From the NCBI GenBank assembly GCA_045598325.1, contig JAZLLT010000019.1:1-64000 (forward strand): 64,000 nucleotides of DNA, given 5' to 3'. Below the pieces are notes generated by a model. That model was not told the origin of the DNA and did no database searches. It saw only the letters and a program-made list of their open reading frames with translations. Below are positions 7,843 to 20,790 of this stretch, in pieces. Source of the DNA: RUG14130 sp045598325. Lineage in GTDB: Bacteria > Bacillota > Clostridia > Christensenellales > Aristaeellaceae. Each line of letters begins with the position of its first letter. Positions within the stretch are counted from its first letter, which is position 1. A program made the translations under genes and the position numbers.

Positions 7843-8931
7843 TTACCGTTTGTTGATGAGATTGAAATTCTTGCAGAGGGTCAGCGGCACCCAGAACGCC
7901 GCGTAGGAAGTGTTGTAGCCGGTGATGACGCCCGCTTCATTGCGGACGGGATAGGTGATTGCGCTTTCGGGCAGCACTTCGCGCACGAAGGGCGCCACGC
8001 GCTCGTCCGCGCTCTCGCTGTGGCAGTCAAAAATCAGCACCTGCTTTTCGCCGCCGACCTCGCGGAAATCGACCACCGAGGTGATGTGCCCGATGCGCAG
8101 GTTACACATGGCGCAGCCGCCGCCGGTCAGGGTTTCCCACAGGGCATCGAGGTCATTGGAAAGATCCGCGGGAGTGTAGTCGAAGCCGTATTCTGCGCAC
8201 AGCCCGTTGTCATATACGCCTTTGAGCAGCATGGGGCGGTTCGTGCCGCTTTCGTCCCGTCCGCCCACCTTGCAGGAGAAATCCGCCAGATCTTCGGGGG
8301 TGACGACCTTGCCGCTCATCACTTCAATGAGTTCGGAAAGGGAGAAAATGCCACAGCCGGAGGAGGACAGGCAGCGGTCGGAGTCCTCTCCGAAGGGGTA
8401 GGGATGGGTGAAGCGCCTGTTGCGCTGATTGTATACGGTGATCACTCTGTCTTTGAAGGGCACCGCCACGGTGAGACCCGTTTCGGGGTCGTTGCGCTTG
8501 CGAATCTCGTCGAGGTAAGCCACGCGCCGCTCGTGCCGTCCGCCCATGAAGGACTCGGTCAGGAACGCGTCCGCCAGCTGATAGGCGAGACCTTCGCCCA
8601 CCACGAGCGCACCCAGCGCAAGCACATTGGCGTTGTTGTGCATGCGGACATAGCGGGCGGTGTAGATGTCGCTGCAGCAGGCAGCGCGGATGCCGGAGAC
8701 AGCGGAAGCCGCCAGAGAAATGCCGAAGCCGGTGCCGCAGACCACGATGCCGAATTCCGCTTTCCCGCTTGCCACGGCGCGGCCTACCTTCTCGCCGTAG
8801 ACGGGATATTCCGCCTTTTCGGACGAATAGGTGCCCTCGTCGATGACCTCGTATCCGTTCTCGGTCAGATGCGCGGCAATCTTGTTTTTGAGTTCAAATC
8901 CTCTGTGGTCGCTGCCGACTGCTACTTTCAT
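7843..8931 (-). CDS. RpiB-type sugar isomerase fused to a C39-like peptidase domain
   Basis: Residues 1-145 are a ribose-5-phosphate isomerase B/LacAB-like domain: SDHRG with D8/H9, C65 in VVCGTGFG and H98 in RMHNN. Residues 165-355 look like a papain-fold peptidase of the C39_2 type, with a possible Cys193 (SGCG), His282 (GHITSVV) and Asp302 (FDCHS) triad. RpiB alone is about 145-150 residues, so the second domain is an addition. A GGAGGTGG site precedes the ATG. It is the first gene of the operon with the heparinase-like protein, suggesting sugar catabolism. What the peptidase-like half does is unknown. Confidence 0.8.
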   Translation of the reverse strand: MKVAVGSDHRGFELKNKIAAHLTENGYEVIDEGTYSSEKAEYPVYGEKVGRAVASGKAEFGIVVCGTGFGISLAASAVSGIRAACCSDIYTARYVRMHNNANVLALGALVVGEGLAYQLADAFLTESFMGGRHERRVAYLDEIRKRNDPETGLTVAVPFKDRVITVYNQRNRRFTHPYPFGEDSDRCLSSSGCGIFSLSELIEVMSGKVVTPEDLADFSCKVGGRDESGTNRPMLLKGVYDNGLCAEYGFDYTPADLSNDLDALWETLTGGGCAMCNLRIGHITSVVDFREVGGEKQVLIFDCHSESADERVAPFVREVLPESAITYPVRNEAGVITGYNTSYAAFWVPLTLCKNFNLINKR

Positions 8932-8957
8932 AAGCCACCTCCGCGGTTGATGCGCCT

Positions 8958-8986
8958 ATTATAGCCGAAACCTTGTTACAAATCAA
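8958..8986 (-). promoter_or_regulatory. Promoter of the RpiB-fusion/heparinase operon
   Basis: On the minus strand TTGATT (8986-8981), 17 bases, TATAAT (8963-8958). Confidence 0.85.
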
Positions 8987-9157
8987 CTGCCGCCTTTATC
9001 CGTCCTGCACAAAAATGACGGAAAAATTGCAAAAATAAACTTTTACGCAAGTACTGCCCCGTACAGGCAAAGCGGACGAAAACGGGGGAAAGAGGGGAAA
9101 CAGGTCGGAAAACGGTTAATATGCAGTTAAATTTTTAAAATCCGGCGGATATGACCC

Positions 9158-9186
9158 TTGACATCCTTGACGGCTTTGATTATAAT
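9158..9186 (+). promoter_or_regulatory. Consensus promoter of rpoBC
   Basis: Perfect TTGACA (9158-9163), 17-base spacer, TATAAT (9181-9186). The stretch 8987-9157 before it holds no gene or clear structure. The roughly 160-base leader holds an AT-rich stem (CTCAAAAATGAAT against ATTCGTTTTTTGAG, 9233-9277) that could act as an attenuator. Confidence 0.9.
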
Positions 9187-9354
9187 CAAAAATTGCACTA
9201 ATATGGCGACAAAGGCGGTTTTGCATACCGCACTCAAAAATGAATGGCGCGGAAACGCGAAAAATTCGTTTTTTGAGATGAGATTTAGCGTAGAATTTAC
9301 GCGCTCATTTGTCACCGTCCCCGTTAAAAAACACTTGTTAGGAGTGAAGGCAAT

Positions 9355-12300
9355 ATGGTCCATCCGGTCAAGCAGGGCAAACGCACGAGAATGAGTTTCG
9401 CCCGGGTAGAAGAAGCGCTCGCCGTTCCGGATCTTATCGAGGTCCAGAAGAATTCTTATCAGTCCTTCCTGCGTGAAGGTCTGAAGGAAGCGCTCGCAGA
9501 TGTGTCTCCCATCACCGACTACACCAACAACATCAAACTGGAGTTCGTGGATTACACGCTGGACGAAGTTCCCAAGAATTCCGTCGAGAAATGCAAGATC
9601 CGCGACTCGACCTATGCCACCCAGCTGAAGGTGCGCGTGCGCCTGACCGTCAATGAGACGGGCGAGATCAAGGAATCCGATGTCTACATGGGCGATTTCC
9701 CCGTGATGACCGACTACGGTACCTTCATCATCAACGGCGCCGAGCGCGTCATCGTTTCCCAGTTGGTCCGCTCTCCGGGCGTCTACTTCGCCCGCGCCAT
9801 CGACAAGAGCGGCGCCTATCTGTACTCCTCCCAGATCATCCCCAACCGCGGCGCCTGGATCGAGTATGACACCGATTCCAACAATGTGGTTTTCGCCCGC
9901 GTGGACCGCGCCCGCAAAATCCCCGCCACCGTGCTTCTGCGCGCGATGGGCGTGGAGAGCGACAGCGACATCTACGAACTGCTGGGCAACGATGAGCGCG
10001 TCACCGCCACCATCGTGAAGGATTCCGCTGAGGACAACGCCGCTTCCGGTCTCACCCGCCGCGAGCAGGCCCTCATCGAAATCTACACCAAACTGCGTCC
10101 CGGCGAGCCCCCGTCGGTCGAGAGCGCCACTTCTCTGGTCGAAGGCATGTTCTTCGATCCCAAGCGGTATGACCTCGCCCATGTGGGCCGCTACAAGTTC
10201 AACAAGAAACTGGCTCTCGCCCGCCGCATCGCGGGTCTGGAAGTCGCGGAAGCCGTCGTCAATCCCTTTACCGGCGAAGTGCTGGCGGAGGAGGGCACTG
10301 TGCTTTCTCCCGAACTCTCCGAGCGCATCCAGAACGCCGGCGTCAACGAAGTCCGCGTCCTCGTGGACGGCCACTCCTATAAGGTAGTGGGCAACAACGC
10401 CGTGTTCCTCGACAAGTTCCTTGCCGAGAACGAGCCCGAACTGAGCGAAGTGTTCGCCCGGGGCGGCTACAAGCCCCGTGAGCGTGTGAACCTGACCGTG
10501 CTGCTCGGCATCATCGAAAAGGTGAAGGAAGACGGTATCGACTTCATTTCCGCCCTGAACGATGCCAACAACGATCTGGTCTGCCGCCACATCCTCAAAG
10601 ACGACATCATCTCCTCCGTGAACTACCAGTACGGTCTGTTCTACGGCATCGGCGAGATCGATGATACCGACCATCTGGGCAACCGCCGCCTGCGCAGCGT
10701 GGGCGAACTGCTCCAGAACCAGATGCGCGTGGGCCTCGCCCGCCTGGAGCGCACCATCCGCGAGCGCATGAGCACTCAGGATCTGTCCTCCGTGCGTCCG
10801 CAGGACCTCATCAACATCCGCCCCGTGACTGCGGTCATCAAGGAGTTCTTCGGATCCTCCCAGCTGTCCCAGTTCATGGACCAGCCCAACCCCCTTGCGG
10901 AACTGACCCACAAGCGCCGTCTGTCCGCTCTGGGCCCCGGCGGACTCAACCGCGACCGCGCCTCCTTCGCCGTCCGAGATGTGCACTACTCCCACTACGG
11001 CCGTATCTGCCCCATCGAGACGCCTGAAGGTCCCAACATCGGTCTGATCGGTTCTCTGGCCACCTACGCCCGCATCAACGAGTACGGCTTCATCGAGGCG
11101 CCCTACCGCCGCATCGACAAGCAAACCGGCATCGTTACCGATGAAATCGAATACATGACCGCGGATGAAGAAGACCGCTATGTCATCGCCCAGGCCAACG
11201 AGCCCATCGGCGAGGATGGCCGCTTCATCCACAGCCGCATCACCGTCCGCCGCCGCGAAGACATCATCGAGATCGACCGCGAGAAGGTCGACTACATCGA
11301 TGTGTCTCCCCGTCAGCTCATCTCCATCGCCACCGGTATGATCCCATTCCTTGAGAACGATGACGCTAACCGCGCGCTGATGGGCTCCAACATGCAGCGT
11401 CAGGGCGTGCCGCTCCTCAGGCCCGAAGCCCCCGTCGTGGGTACCGGCATCGAGTACAAGGCCGCCTGCGATTCCGGCGTGGTGCTCCTTTCCAAGCAGG
11501 AAGGCGTCGTCACCCGTGTGACCGCCGACGAGATCCGCGTGAAGGATGAAAACGGCGACGAATTCACCTATCATCTGTCCAAGTTCGCCCGCTCCAACCA
11601 GGGAACCTGTATCAACATGCATCCCGCAGTATCCGAGGGCGAGCAGGTCCATGTCCGCACCGTTCTGGCGGACGGTCCTTCCACCGATCAGGGCGAGATC
11701 GCGCTGGGCCGCAATGTGCTCATCGGTTTCATGACCTGGGAAGGATACAACTACGAGGACGCCGTGCTCATCAACGAGCGCCTCGTGAAGGACGATGTGT
11801 ACACCTCCATCCATATCGAGGAGTACGAAAGCGAAGCCCGCGACACCAAACTGGGCTGCGAAGAAATCACCCGTGACATCCCCGGCGTAGGCGAGGATGC
11901 CCTGAAGGATCTGGACGAGCGCGGCATCATCCGCATCGGCGCCGAGGTCCGCGCCAACGATATCCTGGTCGGCAAGGTCACCCCCAAGGGCGAAACCGAA
12001 CTGACCGCGGAAGAGCGTCTGCTGCGCGCCATTTTCGGCGACAAGGCCCGCGAAGTCCGCGACACCTCCCTGCGTGTGCCTCACGGCGAATTCGGTATCG
12101 TCGTGGATGTGAAGATCTTCACCCGCGAAAATCACGATGAACTGGCTCCCGGAGTCAACCGCATGGTGCGCGTCTACATTGCCCAGAAGAGAAAGATCTC
12201 CGTGGGCGACAAGATGGCGGGCCGTCACGGCAACAAGGGCGTCGTTTCCCGCATCCTGCCCGAAGCCGACATGCCCTTCCTCGCCGACGGTACTCCCCTT

Positions 12301-13266
12301 GATATCTGCCTGAATCCTCTGGGCGTACCTTCCCGTATGAACATCGGTCAGGTGCTGGAAGTGCACCTTGGTCTTGCCGCCCGCGCTCTGGGCTGGCATG
12401 TGGCCACCCCCGTATTCGACGGCGCGACCGATACCGATATCCACGAAGTGCTGCAGCAGGCATCTCAGGTGCCCGAAGGCCCCCTGTTCGATGAGAAGGG
12501 CCGTCCCACCATCCAGTATGACAAGATCGGCATCAACACCGAAGGCAAACTGTGGGTGTACGACGGACGCACCGGCGACCGTTTCGACAACCCTGTCACC
12601 GTCGGCTACATGTACATGCTCAAACTGCATCACCTGGTCGACGATAAGATCCATGCCCGTTCCACCGGTCCCTACTCCCTGGTTACCCAGCAGCCTCTGG
12701 GCGGCAAAGCCCAGTTCGGCGGCCAGCGCTTCGGCGAAATGGAAGTCTGGGCCCTCGAGGCTTACGGCGCCAGCCATGTGCTGCAGGAGATCCTGACCGT
12801 GAAGAGCGACGATGTCGTGGGCCGCGTCAAGACCTACGAAGCCATCGTCAAGGGCGAGAACATCCCCGAGCCCGGCGTGCCCGAATCCTTCAAGGTTCTC
12901 ATCAAGGAACTGCAGAGCCTGTCTCTGGACATCAAGGTCCTTGACACCAATCAGAACGAAGTCATCCTGCGCGAACTGGAAGACGAAGACCTCGCTCCCG
13001 AAAGCGAGTTCAAGAAGGAACTCACCGCGGGCGTACTGCCTCCCGAGACCGGAGAAGACGCCGCCGGCGACGAATTCGACTTCGAGAGCCTCAACCTCGA
13101 TGACGATCTGGGCGACATCGAAAATCTGGACGATCTGGGTTCCGTCGAGGAACTGGACGACGAAGACGATTTCGATGCGGAGCCCGATGAGGCAGCCCTC
13201 AGAGACATCGAACTCAACGGTTTCGATGACGATCTGGGCGATATCGACGGCATTGACGACCTTTAA
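9355..13266 (+). CDS. rpoB: DNA-directed RNA polymerase beta subunit
   Basis: The 1303-residue catalytic beta subunit of RNA polymerase. Family landmarks include the rifampicin-pocket segment SQLSQFMDQPNPLAELTH, the following HKRRLSALGPGGL, and GDKMAGRHGNKG. The ATG at 9355 follows AGGAGTG. After the normal C-terminus (near SLSLDIKVLD) comes an acidic tail of about 95 residues containing two copies of the motif DDDLGDI, a feature of some Clostridia. rpoC follows at once. The gene is 7.7 kb from rplL rather than next to it. Confidence 0.99.
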   Translation: MVHPVKQGKRTRMSFARVEEALAVPDLIEVQKNSYQSFLREGLKEALADVSPITDYTNNIKLEFVDYTLDEVPKNSVEKCKIRDSTYATQLKVRVRLTVNETGEIKESDVYMGDFPVMTDYGTFIINGAERVIVSQLVRSPGVYFARAIDKSGAYLYSSQIIPNRGAWIEYDTDSNNVVFARVDRARKIPATVLLRAMGVESDSDIYELLGNDERVTATIVKDSAEDNAASGLTRREQALIEIYTKLRPGEPPSVESATSLVEGMFFDPKRYDLAHVGRYKFNKKLALARRIAGLEVAEAVVNPFTGEVLAEEGTVLSPELSERIQNAGVNEVRVLVDGHSYKVVGNNAVFLDKFLAENEPELSEVFARGGYKPRERVNLTVLLGIIEKVKEDGIDFISALNDANNDLVCRHILKDDIISSVNYQYGLFYGIGEIDDTDHLGNRRLRSVGELLQNQMRVGLARLERTIRERMSTQDLSSVRPQDLINIRPVTAVIKEFFGSSQLSQFMDQPNPLAELTHKRRLSALGPGGLNRDRASFAVRDVHYSHYGRICPIETPEGPNIGLIGSLATYARINEYGFIEAPYRRIDKQTGIVTDEIEYMTADEEDRYVIAQANEPIGEDGRFIHSRITVRRREDIIEIDREKVDYIDVSPRQLISIATGMIPFLENDDANRALMGSNMQRQGVPLLRPEAPVVGTGIEYKAACDSGVVLLSKQEGVVTRVTADEIRVKDENGDEFTYHLSKFARSNQGTCINMHPAVSEGEQVHVRTVLADGPSTDQGEIALGRNVLIGFMTWEGYNYEDAVLINERLVKDDVYTSIHIEEYESEARDTKLGCEEITRDIPGVGEDALKDLDERGIIRIGAEVRANDILVGKVTPKGETELTAEERLLRAIFGDKAREVRDTSLRVPHGEFGIVVDVKIFTRENHDELAPGVNRMVRVYIAQKRKISVGDKMAGRHGNKGVVSRILPEADMPFLADGTPLDICLNPLGVPSRMNIGQVLEVHLGLAARALGWHVATPVFDGATDTDIHEVLQQASQVPEGPLFDEKGRPTIQYDKIGINTEGKLWVYDGRTGDRFDNPVTVGYMYMLKLHHLVDDKIHARSTGPYSLVTQQPLGGKAQFGGQRFGEMEVWALEAYGASHVLQEILTVKSDDVVGRVKTYEAIVKGENIPEPGVPESFKVLIKELQSLSLDIKVLDTNQNEVILRELEDEDLAPESEFKKELTAGVLPPETGEDAAGDEFDFESLNLDDDLGDIENLDDLGSVEELDDEDDFDAEPDEAALRDIELNGFDDDLGDIDGIDDL

Positions 13267-13292
13267 TGCGCAGTAGAAGGGAGAGAGCCGAA

Positions 13293-16847
<3,555 letters not shown>

Positions 16848-16858
16848 AATCTGTTTTG

Positions 16859-16890
16859 AAATCCCCCGCAGTATCTGCGGGGGATTTTTT
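16859..16890 (+). terminator. rpoBC terminator
   Basis: Stem AATCCCCCGCA / TGCGGGGGATT followed by six T. Confidence 0.95.
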
Positions 16891-16914
16891 CGTGACCCGG
16901 AGGTATTGCCCTTA

Positions 16915-16943
16915 TTGACTTGACCGTGCACGGGTCGTATAAT
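16915..16943 (+). promoter_or_regulatory. Promoter of the discoidin-like gene
   Basis: TTGACT (16915-16920), 17 bases, TATAAT (16938-16943). Confidence 0.85.
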
Positions 16944-16973
16944 GACAGGCAGTATGATTTGAGAGGCGAACTT

Positions 16974-17744
16974 ATGGCGAAAATTACCGTACTGCGCTCG
17001 GGCGCCGTCCTCGCTTCCGCCTGCGCGGAAGGGACCGTGAAACTGCGTTTTGACGGGGCTTATCTTCCCGGGGATGTCATTTTGTTTGAATCCGATTCGG
17101 ATTATGCGTTTTTGCGCGTGGACGGGCTCGTGCCGCCCGCGCGGATGTATCTGCCTCAAAGGAAACTCACCTACCGCGTGCCCGTGGGCGGGGACGGGCT
17201 CACTCCCTATGCCCCCGGCGCGTTCATGGGGGAGAGACACGAGTTGTCCCTTGCTCCCGATGAGACCCGCGTTTACAGAAATCTGTCCGTCAATCCTGCC
17301 GACCAGCGGGGGGACACCGAAGGCTATCCCCACGCGACCGCCAATGTGGAGACCCGTGACGAGAGCATTTTCGCGGCGCGCAACGCCATCGACGGCCTCA
17401 CTTTCTCCGCGGGTCACGGCATGTGGCCTTACGAAAGTTGGGGCATCGGTACTCGCACGGACGCGTATCTGACCGTGGATTTCGGGCGAAATGTGACCGT
17501 GGACAAGGCGGTGCTTTACCTGCGGGCGGACTATCCCCACGATTCCTACTGGGAGAAGGCGGAACTCGTCTTTTCCGACGGGAGTTGCGAGACGCTGTCT
17601 CTTAAGCAGGTCGACGGACTGCAGCTGTTTGCCTTTACGCCCCGCACGGTGACCTCCGTGCGCATCCAAAATCTTGTGAAGGCGGACCTGCCTTCGCCTT
17701 TCCCGGCACTACGGCAGATCGAACTCTACGGCACAGACGCGTAA
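16974..17744 (+). CDS. Discoidin/F5-F8C-like carbohydrate-binding protein
   Basis: A 256-residue protein without signal peptide or membrane segment. The C-terminal half has the pattern of a galactose-binding (discoidin-like) jelly roll: ARNAIDGL, then ESWGIG, LTVDFGRNVTVDKAVLYLRADYPHDSYW and VRIQNL, typical of carbohydrate-binding modules. The N-terminal half (1-100) is beta-rich and unidentified. It is monocistronic, between a promoter and a terminator, just upstream of the mannosidase operon. Its lack of a secretion signal suggests an intracellular role in glycan use; no catalytic residues can be pointed out. Confidence 0.65.
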   Translation: MAKITVLRSGAVLASACAEGTVKLRFDGAYLPGDVILFESDSDYAFLRVDGLVPPARMYLPQRKLTYRVPVGGDGLTPYAPGAFMGERHELSLAPDETRVYRNLSVNPADQRGDTEGYPHATANVETRDESIFAARNAIDGLTFSAGHGMWPYESWGIGTRTDAYLTVDFGRNVTVDKAVLYLRADYPHDSYWEKAELVFSDGSCETLSLKQVDGLQLFAFTPRTVTSVRIQNLVKADLPSPFPALRQIELYGTDA

Positions 17745-17747
17745 CAG

Positions 17748-17772
17748 AAAGGACGGATTTTCCGTCCTTTTT
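17748..17772 (+). terminator. Intrinsic terminator
   Basis: Stem AAAGGACGG / CCGTCCTTT followed by TTCG. Confidence 0.85.
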
Positions 17773-17784
17773 CGTTTGTGCAGG

Positions 17785-17813
17785 TTGACAAACGCCGGGA
17801 AAAGACGGATAAT
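17785..17813 (+). promoter_or_regulatory. Promoter of the mannosidase operon
   Basis: TTGACA (17785-17790), 17 bases, GATAAT (17808-17813). It places the transcript start after the in-frame ATG at 17812, which supports the start at 17848. Confidence 0.8.
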
Positions 17814-17847
17814 GGAACGGGATGAATCCGGAAAGGAAGGTATCATC

Positions 17848-20790
17848 ATGCCGTATTTGAAAGACCGTTATCAGCGCACCGTTGAGCAGACCCGCGACGC
17901 CATCGGACGCGCGATTTTTACGGAAGTCGCAACTTTGAATGCCGAATGTTGGAAAACGAATGAGCCTCTGCCTTATGCCCGCCGCATGGAAGGCAAATAC
18001 ATGATCCTCGTCGAGGGCGGTAAGTGGGGTGAAAACACCTTTGACTGCGCCTGGTTCCGCTTTACGGGCGAGATCCCCGCGGAGTGCGAGGGCAAAAACA
18101 CCGTGTTCCTGCTGGATCTCTGCGGCGAAGGTCTCGTCGTGGATAATCGCGGCGAGCCCGTGCAGGGCATCACCTGCGTGGACAGCAATTTCGATACCTC
18201 TCTGGGCAAGCCCGGCAAGCGCATCGTGCCCTTCATGGAAAAGGGCGTTGCCGGCACGAAAGTGGATTTCTGGGTGGACGCCGCCGCCAACGACCTGTTC
18301 GGCACCATGCGCAATGACGGCCGCCTCAAGACCGCGAAGATCGCCGTTTGGGACAAGCGGCTTTGGGACCTGTTCTATGATCTCGTCGTGCTTTGCGACT
18401 ATATGAAGAGCGCGGACAAGGAGACTGCCCGCTACGATCAGGTGCTCTTCACGCTCTATGATGCCTGCGTGAAACTGACCACCGACGCGTTCAATGAAGA
18501 AGGACTTTCCGCCATCGAGGAGGCAGCGCACAAACTCCTTGCCCAAAAAGGCGGAGACGCGCCCCTTACCTTCACCGCCGTGGGTCATGCCCACATGGAC
18601 CTCGCGTGGCTGTGGCCCATCCGCGAAACCAAGCGGAAGGGCGCCCGCACCTTCGCAACCGCCCTTTCGCTCATGGACAAATATCCCGATTATGTCTTCG
18701 GCGCGAGCCAGCCCCAACATCTCCAATGGATGAAGGAGGACTACCCGGGGCTCTATGAGCGCATCAAACAGAAGGTCAAAGAAGGCCGCTTCGAAGTGCA
18801 GGGCTGCATGTGGGTCGAAGCGGACACGAACCTGTCCGGCGGCGAAGCGCTGGTCAGGCAGATTCTCTACGGCAAGAATTTCTGGATGAACGAGTTCGGC
18901 AAGGACATCCGCGTGCTGTGGCTGCCCGATGTGTTCGGCTACAACGCCGCCCTGCCCCAGATCCTCAAAAAGTCCGGCAACGATGTGTTCATGACCCAGA
19001 AACTTTCCTGGAGCGAGCACAACAAATTCCCGCACCAGTCTTTCCGCTGGAAGGGCATCGACGGCACGGAGATCTTCACCCACATGCTGCCTGAGGAGAC
19101 CTACAACAGCCCCCTCCTGCCCCGCGGTGTCCGCTTTGCGGAGAAGAACTACCACGACAAGGGCATCTGCGACGAGGCGCTCATCCTCTACGGCATCGGC
19201 GACGGCGGCGGCGGACCCGGTATGGAGCATCTGGAAGCGGGCAAACGCATCAAAGACCTTAACGGCATCATGCCCGTGAAGATGGGTGAGGCTCAGCCGA
19301 TGCTGGAGCGCCTGCGCGAAAAGTGCGAAAAGCGGGTCCCGCTTTGGCAAGGCGAACTGTATCTCGAAAAGCATCAGGGCACCTATACCACTTCCGCCCG
19401 CAACAAGAAATATAACCGCAAGATGGAACTGGCGCTCCGCGACGCGGAAATTCTGTCCGTAATGTGCGGACAGGACATCCGTGAAGAACTGGATCCCGTG
19501 TGGAAGGAAACGCTGCTTTACCAGTTCCACGACATCCTGCCCGGTTCCTCCATCCAGCGGGTCTACACCGAGTCTCAGGAGCGTTACGCGATATTGACCG
19601 GCAAGACGGCAGCGATTCAAAACCGGCTCATGGGCCAGCTCCCCGCCGGAAACAAGTTCATCAACACCCTTTCCTGGCCGAGGACCGTGGTTTATGAGGG
19701 CGAAGACGGGCTGTACAAGGTGACGGTGCCCGCCATGGGCTATACGGGAAAGAAGGGCGAGAAGATTGCTTCCACCGTGAAGGCGGAGGGCAATACCCTC
19801 GAAAACGCCTACCTCAAGGCTTCCTTTGCGCCCGACGGCTCCCTCGTTTCCTGTTATGATAAGGTGAACGGACGCGAGACGCTGTCCGCTCCCTGCGGAC
19901 GCTTCTGTGTGTATCGCGAGTATAACTCCGACTGCTGGGACATTGCTCTGGAGTATACCGACCGCGCGGGCGAGTATTTCGCCCTGACGGAGCAGACCTT
20001 CGCCGAGGAAGGCGGAAAGGCCGTCTGCCGCCAGAAGTACGCCTATAAGGATTCTGTCATCGAGACCGTAATCAGCCTCGACGAGGTGAACGCCTACCTC
20101 CGTTATGACGCGAAGATCGACTGGCAGGAGAGCGACCGCATGCTGCGTACCTCCTTCGATACCGCCGTCATCACCGACAAGGCGGGCTTTGACATTCAGT
20201 ACGGCATGATCCGCCGCACCAACGACGAAAACACCACCTGGGACAAGGCGAAGTTCGAGGTGTGCGGGCATAAGTTCGCGGACCTGAGTGAGCCCGGCTG
20301 GGGCGTGTCTCTGCTCAACGACTGTAAGTACGGCTTCCGCGTGAAGGGCGGCACCATCGACATGAACCTGCTCCGCTCCCAGCACTATCCCTCCGACCGC
20401 ACCGACTGGGGCGAGCATACCCTGTCTTACGCCCTCTACCCCCACGCGGGCAATGAGCAGGCAGGACGCGTGAAGGAGATCGCCTATGAGTTCAACTCTC
20501 CCGTGTTCACCTGCGGCGAGGGCGGAAACGGGACGGAGAAGGGCTTCTTCTCCGCACAAGGCGTCATCATCGAGGCGGTCAAGAACGCCGAAGACGGAAA
20601 CGGTCTCATCCTGCGCGCCTACGAGCCCTACGGTGCCCACGAAAAGATGCGGGTAACACTTCCCGCGAAAGCGAAAATCACGCCCTGCGACCTCATGGAA
20701 ACTCCCGCGGGCGATGCGTTTACCGCGGATGAGATCTTGGGTGAAGCCAAGCCCTTCGAGATTTTGACCTGGAGGATCGAACAGGCATGA
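17848..20790 (+). CDS. Alpha-mannosidase, GH38
   Basis: A 980-residue cytoplasmic glycoside hydrolase family 38 enzyme that releases mannose from the non-reducing end of mannosides. Zinc ligands appear in H247-A-H249-M-D251, the catalytic nucleophile is Asp361 in WLPDVFGYN, and the length fits bacterial GH38. Domain order is N-terminal ancillary, catalytic barrel (about 240-520), then beta-sandwich domains. Start ATG 17848 follows GGAAGG. There is no signal peptide. The MBL-fold gene overlaps its end by 4 bases. Confidence 0.93.
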   Translation: MPYLKDRYQRTVEQTRDAIGRAIFTEVATLNAECWKTNEPLPYARRMEGKYMILVEGGKWGENTFDCAWFRFTGEIPAECEGKNTVFLLDLCGEGLVVDNRGEPVQGITCVDSNFDTSLGKPGKRIVPFMEKGVAGTKVDFWVDAAANDLFGTMRNDGRLKTAKIAVWDKRLWDLFYDLVVLCDYMKSADKETARYDQVLFTLYDACVKLTTDAFNEEGLSAIEEAAHKLLAQKGGDAPLTFTAVGHAHMDLAWLWPIRETKRKGARTFATALSLMDKYPDYVFGASQPQHLQWMKEDYPGLYERIKQKVKEGRFEVQGCMWVEADTNLSGGEALVRQILYGKNFWMNEFGKDIRVLWLPDVFGYNAALPQILKKSGNDVFMTQKLSWSEHNKFPHQSFRWKGIDGTEIFTHMLPEETYNSPLLPRGVRFAEKNYHDKGICDEALILYGIGDGGGGPGMEHLEAGKRIKDLNGIMPVKMGEAQPMLERLREKCEKRVPLWQGELYLEKHQGTYTTSARNKKYNRKMELALRDAEILSVMCGQDIREELDPVWKETLLYQFHDILPGSSIQRVYTESQERYAILTGKTAAIQNRLMGQLPAGNKFINTLSWPRTVVYEGEDGLYKVTVPAMGYTGKKGEKIASTVKAEGNTLENAYLKASFAPDGSLVSCYDKVNGRETLSAPCGRFCVYREYNSDCWDIALEYTDRAGEYFALTEQTFAEEGGKAVCRQKYAYKDSVIETVISLDEVNAYLRYDAKIDWQESDRMLRTSFDTAVITDKAGFDIQYGMIRRTNDENTTWDKAKFEVCGHKFADLSEPGWGVSLLNDCKYGFRVKGGTIDMNLLRSQHYPSDRTDWGEHTLSYALYPHAGNEQAGRVKEIAYEFNSPVFTCGEGGNGTEKGFFSAQGVIIEAVKNAEDGNGLILRAYEPYGAHEKMRVTLPAKAKITPCDLMETPAGDAFTADEILGEAKPFEILTWRIEQA

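Noticed and set aside
9127..12777. Long antisense frame opposite rpoB
   Set aside because: Shadow of rpoB codon bias; no ribosome site or family motif.
13266..13292. ATG at 13266 as the start of rpoC
   Set aside because: It overlaps the rpoB stop and has no ribosome site, whereas the TTG at 13293 has one and matches the usual RpoC N-terminus.
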